This document shows, piece after piece, positions 59,355 to 64,000 of a stretch of 64,000 nucleotides of DNA; the stretch's first letter is position 1; the number at the start of each line of letters is the position of its first letter. Source of the stretch: Sphaerochaeta sp032144095 (GTDB lineage: Bacteria; Spirochaetota; Spirochaetia; Sphaerochaetales; Sphaerochaetaceae). The position numbers and the translations under genes were made by a program. Where the stretch lies: positions 186,001 to 250,000 of the forward strand of contig NZ_JAVSNJ010000001.1 in NCBI RefSeq assembly GCF_032144095.1, given 5' to 3'. Under the pieces are notes generated by a model, which saw only the letters and a program-made list of their open reading frames with translations, made no database searches and was not told the DNA's origin.

Positions 59355-59990
59355 CTAGAAACCTAGAGCAACTCCGATCTTGGCAGTAGCTGTATAGCCT
59401 TTGACTTCAAACTCTTTATCATAGTCCACACTTCCGTTGGTGGCCTTAGCCGTAGTGGTAAGCGGGAATGCAACGCCGATACCTCCCACAAGAGCCAGAG
59501 AATCTGACAGATGAAACACAAGATTAGCCGATGTCAGGAGACTGAGAGTATCAAGGGAAGTCACAACGTCAGTGCCGAAAACGTCATAGGTATGGATTAT
59601 ACGTTCATACAGGAGTCCTGCCCCAAGTTCAAATGCGATCATTTCTGTCATGTTGAGCCTGAATGTTCCAGTAACACCAGCATTCATGGTTAACGGATAG
59701 TCTGATACATCTTGGTCACTTGAACCTCTTTTATCTTCTATCGTCTTGGCAGAACCAGCTTGGAATCCAATTCCGATGGAAGAATCGCCCGGATAGATGG
59801 TACCTACGATGTTCACACCGCTAAGGGTGGCAGTATGTTCCTGTTCTGGTGTTGTTACCCCTAAGATGGTAAACGTTGAGGTCTCTTTCACAGAGGAGCC
59901 AGTGGCCTGTAGGCCTATCCAGCTTTGAGAAGCGAATAGGGCCCCGGTTGCAAGGAGGATGATCATTACAGTAAGCAATGTCTTTTTCAT
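59355..59990 (-). CDS. Secreted protein, probable outer-membrane beta-barrel
   Basis: No named family is recognised. The 211-aa product has a signal peptide (MKKTLLTVMIILLATGALFA) and alternating strands with Gly-rich turns (VGTIYPGDSSIGIGFQAGSA, MNAGVTGTFRLNMTEMIAFE, LGAGLLYERII). It ends YTATAKIGVALGF with a terminal Phe, like small eight-stranded outer-membrane barrels. The ribosome site is weak (AAGAAG). It stands alone, convergent with the VWA gene and followed upstream by a long non-coding stretch. Confidence 0.65.
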   Translation of the reverse strand: MKKTLLTVMIILLATGALFASQSWIGLQATGSSVKETSTFTILGVTTPEQEHTATLSGVNIVGTIYPGDSSIGIGFQAGSAKTIEDKRGSSDQDVSDYPLTMNAGVTGTFRLNMTEMIAFELGAGLLYERIIHTYDVFGTDVVTSLDTLSLLTSANLVFHLSDSLALVGGIGVAFPLTTTAKATNGSVDYDKEFEVKGYTATAKIGVALGF

Positions 59991-60750
59991 AATTTTTCTT
60001 CTTTATTTTCAGTATTTTTCCAGTAGGAGGACAAGCGCAAAAACAAGATCCACTTGCAGTAGACATAAAAATAATTTCTTGTATTGCAACCCTATCAGGG
60101 TGTTTTGAAACTGACTGCGCTTAAAGCTGCTACTCTAGACATGCCAGTGCTGGTAATCCCTCAGAGGTATTTTCCCTCTGTCTTACAAAAATGTGACCGC
60201 CAATTTTTTGGTTTTGGATACAGAAGTTGTACGCTTGTGTATTCATTCAAAGGCACTCACCTACGAGCCATGTAGTGATCAGGAATCATACGGGCAGTTT
60301 TCCTTTGTAGAAAGTGAATGCTTGTGTGTTTGACTATGCTTTTGCTATCCAAAGGCTCAGATGTATGGTTGCAACCATGGTGCCTTTTTACACTACTTTC
60401 TTCGGTATTCCCAAAATTGGTTGTAGAAGTTTCGCTGATCTCTGTCGTCAACCATACAGAGTCTTTCTGGGAACTAACCAGCATCTGACTGTTAATTATT
60501 TCCCACAATTAACCTTATGCGTTTAGTTGGTTACTTGTCAATACACGTGTAAGGAAATGAAAGAGCGAGAAATGAAACGATGAGCCAGATTGGTTGAACC
60601 TATATGCTGTTTCCATGCTAACAAATCTGACGATACATACAAACAGAATGCAACAAGGAATCCATCTTCCCAGCAGGGGATGCATAGGTGAGGTGGAAAT
60701 GGCTGGTAGTTTTCAGGATACAAAATCCTATGCCTATCATACGGTTTGTG
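59991..60750. other. Long gene-free stretch before the IS element
   Basis: About 760 bases hold only short open frames without ribosome sites or recognisable products. Two small hairpins are visible: ACCCT/AGGGT near 60089-60101 and CAGAGG/CCTCTG near 60161-60179. It may contain decayed sequence disturbed by mobile elements; I see no tRNA. Confidence 0.45.
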
Positions 60751-60756
60751 TTGGAA
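60751..60756. repeat. Left target-site duplication TTGGAA
   Basis: TTGGAA directly abuts the outer left terminal repeat at 60757 and is repeated at 63183-63188 after the right terminal repeat. Confidence 0.65.
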
Positions 60757-60883
60757 CGCGAATTTTAATTAAAATCTACTAATAATATTTTAAGTTTCTC
60801 ATGTTTCCAGTGTTAACATAGGTTTAACTCATATATTTTCTTGCTAATTAATAGTATAATCTATTAAGAACTAGAGGGGAGAC
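60757..60883 (+). repeat. Outer copy of the duplicated IS left end
   Basis: About 126 bases align without gaps to 61208-61334, with roughly 20 mismatches by eye. The best-kept part is TTGCTAATT, AGTATAATCT and AAGAACTAGAG, the promoter region (TATAAT at 60855-60860). Confidence 0.85.
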
Positions 60884-60938
60884 TTTATTAATTTATTTTT
60901 CTGTTTGCATGGTATACTTTAGGCCGGAGGAATAATTT

Positions 60939-61212
60939 ATGAGAGTTATTTTTTATTTTGATTGGAATCTTTGCTATTTTGGTTTCAATGTTCTTTTTTT
61001 ATCAAGCTTTTATCTCGTCCACGATGAGTAATTATTTTACAGAGTCCTCTTTGCTTTGTATAGGAAGCTTGTTACTTGGAATACTTTGTATTGGCATTGC
61101 ATATATCAGCAGCTTAATAGATGAGAATATAATTGAACTCCAAGAAATCTCAAGAAAGATGAGTGAAACAAAGAATGATTTGATAAAAAAGCTTCAAGAT
61201 CTTTCCTCGTGA
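60939..61212 (+). pseudogene. Frameshifted passenger gene, small two-helix membrane protein
   Basis: The site CCGGAGG precedes ATG 60939, but that frame stops after 30 codons. Removing one T from the six-T run at 60949-60954 would join it to the downstream frame and give a protein of about 90 residues starting MRVIFILIGIFAILVSMFFF. That protein has two hydrophobic helices (the second around CIGSLLLGILCIGIAYISSL) and a charged helical tail (IIELQEISRKMSETKNDLI). The downstream frame also has a TTG at 60958. The stop TGA (61210-61212) lies in the inner left end, so the 3-prime end may be cut. It resembles nothing I can name. The extra T may be decay, slippage-based switching or a sequence error. 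Confidence 0.55.
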
Positions 61213-61334
61213 ATTTCTATCAAAACTTACTAATAATGTCTTAAGTTTCTCATATTTCCAGTGTAAATAAGGGGTTGGCTCATATACTTCCTTGCTAATT
61301 TATAGTATAATCTACTAAGAACTAGAGAGGGAGA
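61208..61334 (+). repeat. Inner copy of the duplicated IS left end
   Basis: It begins CGTGAATTTC and runs to the transposase ribosome site, with TATAAT at 61306-61311. The constant 451-base offset from the outer copy shows a direct duplication. Confidence 0.85.
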
Positions 61335-61339
61335 ACCAC

Positions 61340-63163
61340 ATGGCCAGACCAGCAAGAACAGACGGGAAAACCAGCGTAACGCTACACGTGGACAAGGCTC
61401 ACAGGTATGCCTGTTCCCAGCCCTTTACCATAGATCCGGATACCGGCCGCAAGAAGTACAGCAAGGTCCTTTGGGGTCATGTCACAGAGGAACTCAGGTT
61501 CCTTCCCAACTTCAGGTTCATCAATTCACCCAAGGTATGGGACACCCTCGACTTTCCTGCTGAGTGGGACATCTCCGCTGTGGACAGGCTCAGGGAAATG
61601 CATAAGGAAGGCCAGCCAAAGGCAGGGAGGCCCGCCTATGACGGGAAGGACCTCAACCGCCAGTATGGTGATATCTGGTTCCTGCAGCAGGTCGCTGAGA
61701 AAGTCGGCCTGTATAAGGACCTCATGTCAGTCTTTGATGGGGACAAGGGGATGGTCGACGATGTCCTCACCCTTGCCATCTTTCCCTACATCACCGAATT
61801 CAACTTCAACCGGGTGGAGCGTTGGCAGCGCATAGCCAAGTCTCCCTCTGACAGGGTCCTTTCCCCTACTGCTATCACAGTGTTCACCCAGAGCCTCACC
61901 GAGCAGAACAGGATGGACCTGTTCCGCAGAAGGATAGCCAGACTCAAGGACGATGACATTGTAGCAATCGATTCTACCAGCAAGAGCTCCTACGGGGACT
62001 CCCTTGCCTACATCAGGTGGGGCAAGAACAAGGAGGGGGTGAAGCTTGCTCAGACCAACGAGGTCGTCGTCTACAGCCTCAGGACCCATATGCCTGTCTA
62101 CTACAGGTCCTTCCCCGGCAACATGACCGATGCACGCACCCTTGCCATGATATACAAGGACCTTGAGGATGCAGGATTTAGAGACATCCCTGTGATAACG
62201 GACAGGGGGTATGAGACGATAGAGACGCTGGAGACATATATCCTCAAGGGCAGGCCCCTGGTGATGTGCACCAAGACATCACAGAAGGTCGTCTCTTCGG
62301 TGATCGACTCCCTCGGGGTGATGGAGGCGGGCATCAGGGCCGACTGCATGGAGCTCGACCTTGAGGCGGAAGTCTACCATTACCAGTGTGATGTGCAATA
62401 CGACATGGTCTCCATACATGGCACCGTCAAGCCTACCAGGGGCCTGAAGCTGAACCTGTACCTGGACACAGTGAGAAGAAGCCGCGAATGCATGCAGGTC
62501 GAGTCTGATGTTGTGCTGCAACGTCTGGACCTGGCACAAGCCCTTGAGGATTCTCTCATTGCCAGGGACGAGGATGCCTTCCGCAAAGAGTTCCCCTACT
62601 ATGATGTGACCCTTGATAAGGATACCAAAAGGCTGACCGGATATGCGCTGAACAGTGCCAAGGTGAGCAAGGCGATGCGCCTTTCAGGCTACATCGCCAT
62701 CATCTCCTTCAAGGTAGGAGGTGATGCCAAGGCCATATGGCGACTCTACAAGCTGCGTGATGAGCAGGAGAAGTACTTCACACAGATGAAGACCCAGATG
62801 GTGAGCGACAGGAACCGTACCTGGTCGGAGGAAGGCTATGAAGGCAGGCAGCTCATTGCCTTTGTCGGTCTTATCCTGAGCTCATACACAAAGCACATCT
62901 GGAAGAGCACAGGCTTGTGCGAAAAGGTCTCTACAACCCTGGAGATACTGGATGAGATGCGCTCGATACGCTGCATCGAGCACAACCACAAGGCGAAGTT
63001 CATCACCCCCTTTGTGGGGAACCAGCTTGTCATCTGTGAGGCGTTCGGCTTCGAGGTCCCTCAGGGCTGCAACACTGGTTACAAGTCTAAGAAACATGTC
63101 GAAAAGAAGAAGAGGGGCAGACCTCGCAAGGCTCAAAATGAGAAGCCAAAGAGTTCTTGGTAG
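61340..63163 (+). CDS. IS4/IS1634-family DDE transposase
   Basis: A 607-aa full-length transposase. The N-terminal DNA-binding region has many basic residues (NRQYGDIWFLQQVAEKVGLY). The DDE catalytic core shows IVAIDSTSKSSYGD (first Asp, about residue 210), IPVITDRGYETIETLE (second Asp, about 287) and LRDEQEKYFTQMKTQM (Glu, about 475) in a Y-x-x-R/E-type context. A basic tail ends it (KKHVEKKKRGRPRKAQ). The frame is intact, so the element may be active. ATG 61340 follows GAGGGAGAACCAC; the promoter is in the inner left end. Confidence 0.88.
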   Translation: MARPARTDGKTSVTLHVDKAHRYACSQPFTIDPDTGRKKYSKVLWGHVTEELRFLPNFRFINSPKVWDTLDFPAEWDISAVDRLREMHKEGQPKAGRPAYDGKDLNRQYGDIWFLQQVAEKVGLYKDLMSVFDGDKGMVDDVLTLAIFPYITEFNFNRVERWQRIAKSPSDRVLSPTAITVFTQSLTEQNRMDLFRRRIARLKDDDIVAIDSTSKSSYGDSLAYIRWGKNKEGVKLAQTNEVVVYSLRTHMPVYYRSFPGNMTDARTLAMIYKDLEDAGFRDIPVITDRGYETIETLETYILKGRPLVMCTKTSQKVVSSVIDSLGVMEAGIRADCMELDLEAEVYHYQCDVQYDMVSIHGTVKPTRGLKLNLYLDTVRRSRECMQVESDVVLQRLDLAQALEDSLIARDEDAFRKEFPYYDVTLDKDTKRLTGYALNSAKVSKAMRLSGYIAIISFKVGGDAKAIWRLYKLRDEQEKYFTQMKTQMVSDRNRTWSEEGYEGRQLIAFVGLILSSYTKHIWKSTGLCEKVSTTLEILDEMRSIRCIEHNHKAKFITPFVGNQLVICEAFGFEVPQGCNTGYKSKKHVEKKKRGRPRKAQNEKPKSSW

Positions 63164-63182
63164 AAATAATTAAAAATTCACG

Positions 63183-63188
63183 TTGGAA
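63183..63188. repeat. Right target-site duplication TTGGAA
   Basis: TTGGAA directly follows the right terminal repeat ending CACG at 63182 and matches the sequence before the outer left end. Confidence 0.65.
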
Positions 63189-63192
63189 CTGC

Positions 63193-63221
63193 TTGACTCT
63201 TTTGTGCGCACTATATATTGT
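63193..63221 (+). promoter_or_regulatory. Promoter of the MarR-MATE operon
   Basis: TTGACT (63193-63198), a 17-base spacer and TATTGT (63216-63221). It begins only about 10 bases after the IS right end, and the start of transcription would fall at the left arm of the operator. Confidence 0.6.
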
Positions 63222-63227
63222 GCTCTC

Positions 63228-63264
63228 CATAGTTGCAATAACAACTGTTGCCATTGCAACTATG
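63228..63264. promoter_or_regulatory. MarR operator, perfect 12-bp inverted repeat
   Basis: CATAGTTGCAAT and ATTGCAACTATG are perfect inverted arms around a 13-base centre. Each arm also forms a smaller site with the centre: AGTTGCAATAACAACT and GTTGCCATTGCAAC. It lies between the promoter and ATG 63280, fitting autorepression by the MarR protein. Confidence 0.8.
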
Positions 63265-63279
63265 TAAAGAGGTGCGTCT

Positions 63280-63729
63280 ATGTTTATGAAAGATATTTCG
63301 GCAATTTCGCGATACTGGTACGGCTATACCCATCGGAATCTCAGGACAATTGATATTGCTGGATCGGAGCATTCCATCGTCATGGTATTGGCAAGGAACG
63401 AATGCATGAACCAGGATGGTCTTTCAGCGTTTCTGTCTTTGGACAAGGGCACCATCGCCAAGGCGTTGACCAAGCTTGAAAGAAAAAACTTGGTGATGAG
63501 GGTGGTCAATGAAGAGAACCGAAGGGAGAAGATTGTATCCTTGACTGAAAATGGAAAAGAAGAGGTTGGAAGGATATTCGAGGTCTCTGAAACGTGGAAA
63601 CAAGAGGTGTTGGAAGGTGTTTCCGAGGAAGACCAGGAGGTCTTTTTCAGAACATTGGTGCGAGTAGCTCAGAAGGCAAAATTGCTGAGCCATAGTGATA
63701 TGGAAAAGGATGTACATGAAAACCGATAG
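63280..63729 (+). CDS. MarR-family transcriptional regulator
   Basis: A 149-aa winged-helix repressor. The DNA-binding part is MNQDGLSAFLSLDKGTIAKA with LTKLERKNLVMRVVNEENRR, the usual recognition helix and wing; dimer helices lie at both ends. ATG 63280 follows GAGGTGCGTCT; ATG 63286 is a less likely alternative. Its 3-prime end overlaps the MATE transporter gene by 14 bases, the usual pairing of a drug-sensing repressor with an efflux pump. A perfect inverted repeat just upstream is its probable site. Confidence 0.9.
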   Translation: MFMKDISAISRYWYGYTHRNLRTIDIAGSEHSIVMVLARNECMNQDGLSAFLSLDKGTIAKALTKLERKNLVMRVVNEENRREKIVSLTENGKEEVGRIFEVSETWKQEVLEGVSEEDQEVFFRTLVRVAQKAKLLSHSDMEKDVHENR

Positions 63730-64000
63730 AATTGAACTGCTTGCAAACGCACCGGTGACCAAGGCGATCATGGTGATGTCGTTGCCTGTTGTGCTTGGGA
63801 TGATGGTGCAGGTTTTGTATAACCTTGTGGATACCTTCTTCATTGGAAAATTGGGGGACCCCAATCAGCTGGCTGCGGCGAACCTCGCGATGCCTGTATT
63901 CATTCTCATGATGGCTCTTGGCGGTATGATCGGTACAGGAGCCTCTTCCTATATCTCCCGGAGCCTAGGGGAGAAAAAACAGGAGCAGGCAGACAAGACT
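63716..64000 (+). CDS. MATE-family efflux transporter, N-terminal part
   Basis: The first 95 codons are present; the gene continues past the right edge. It begins MKTDRIELLANAPVTKAIMV and has MMVQVLYNLVDTFFIGKLGD, the MATE first-helix motif with the conserved Asp, then AAANLAMPVFILMMALGGMI and GTGASSYISRSLGEKKQEQA, the second family signature. ATG 63716 follows AAGGATG and overlaps marR by 14 bases. MATE proteins expel drugs and cationic compounds by Na+ or H+ antiport. Control by the MarR protein is likely. Confidence 0.9.
   Translation, partial: MKTDRIELLANAPVTKAIMVMSLPVVLGMMVQVLYNLVDTFFIGKLGDPNQLAAANLAMPVFILMMALGGMIGTGASSYISRSLGEKKQEQADKT

Larger units (their letters stand above)
60757..63182 (+). 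mobile_element. IS4/IS1634-like insertion sequence with duplicated left end and passenger ORF
   Basis: The outer left end CGCGAATTTTAATTAAAATC and the reverse complement of the right end, CGTGAATTTTTAATTATTTC, form imperfect terminal inverted repeats. The 2426-bp unit is flanked by TTGGAA direct repeats. Inside, in order, are a first left end with a conserved TATAAT, a frameshifted small membrane-protein gene, a second left end 451 bases after the first, the transposase gene and the right end. The second left end alone has no matching flank (TTTCCT on its left, TTGGAA on the right), so the whole unit seems to have moved together. Confidence 0.72.

Noticed and set aside
59991..60750. Several 60-80-codon frames on both strands
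   Set aside because: None has a ribosome site, codon use like the real genes, or any domain feature.
61208..63182. An ordinary 1975-bp IS with the inner left end as its true end
   Set aside because: The bases left of 61208 (TTTCCT) do not match those right of 63182 (TTGGAA), while the outer end at 60757 does have the matching TTGGAA.
1..64000. CRISPR array, tRNA, rRNA, prophage or replication origin
   Set aside because: No regularly spaced repeats, cloverleaf-like structures, rRNA-like stretches, phage genes or DnaA-box clusters were noticed; a covariance search would be needed to exclude a tRNA fully.

Overview
The window looks like chromosomal DNA of a free-living, fermentative spirochaete, most like Sphaerochaeta. 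This is inferred from gene content only: many sugar ABC transporters of the RbsABC/YtfQRT type, several putative secreted beta-barrel proteins ending in phenylalanine, and gene types often shared with Firmicutes. No rRNA, tRNA or CRISPR was found, so the genus is a guess. Both edges cut genes: a DsbA-like protein at the left and a MATE transporter at the right.

Layout. 1-1.2 kb: DsbA-family fragment and a DUF72 protein. 1.4-10.8 kb: one plus-strand operon with a galactofuranose-type ABC transporter (YtfQ/R/T/YjfF-like), a YesM/YesN-type two-component system and a membrane-tethered protein made of two fused sugar-binding domains. 11-14 kb: secreted barrel-like protein and transketolase, the latter with a hairpin in its short leader. 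14.2-15.2 kb: DUF523 (TudS-like) protein. 15.2-23.1 kb: minus-strand operon with a BmpA/NupOPQ-type transporter, a DhnA/LsrF-type aldolase, an FGGY kinase and a zinc alcohol dehydrogenase, divergent from a MerR regulator. 23.8-29.6 kb: rubrerythrin-like protein, then an RbsABC-type transporter operon with its LacI repressor and a perfect 16-bp palindrome at the promoter. 29.9-33.6 kb: flavodiiron-like MBL protein, ketopantoate-reductase-like protein, AEC transporter, and a gene-poor stretch with a strong promoter and a tiny ORF. 33.7-37.4 kb: xdhABC molybdo-hydroxylase. 37.7-41 kb: diguanylate cyclase with a periplasmic binding domain, flavin oxidoreductase, and a KDPG-aldolase homologue without its catalytic lysine. 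41.1-48.4 kb: Pho locus (phoB-phoR convergent with pstSCAB-phoU). 48.7-56.1 kb: XylR-like regulator, Gfo/Idh/MocA dehydrogenase, ABC sugar transporter and TIM-barrel epimerase. 56.4-59.1 kb: nucleotidyltransferase, macro-domain protein and VWA protein. 59.4-64 kb: barrel-like protein, an unusual insertion sequence, and a MarR-MATE efflux operon with a clear operator.

Most of the window is a set of import-plus-catabolism modules, each with its own local regulator (two-component, MerR, LacI, XylR-like). The most unusual items are the tandem binding protein in the sugar-sensing operon; the BMP-transporter/kinase/aldolase/dehydrogenase operon of unknown substrate; the active-site-less KDPG aldolase homologue; and an IS element at 60757-63182 that carries a frameshifted passenger gene between two copies of its own left end, with a 6-bp direct repeat flanking only the whole unit.
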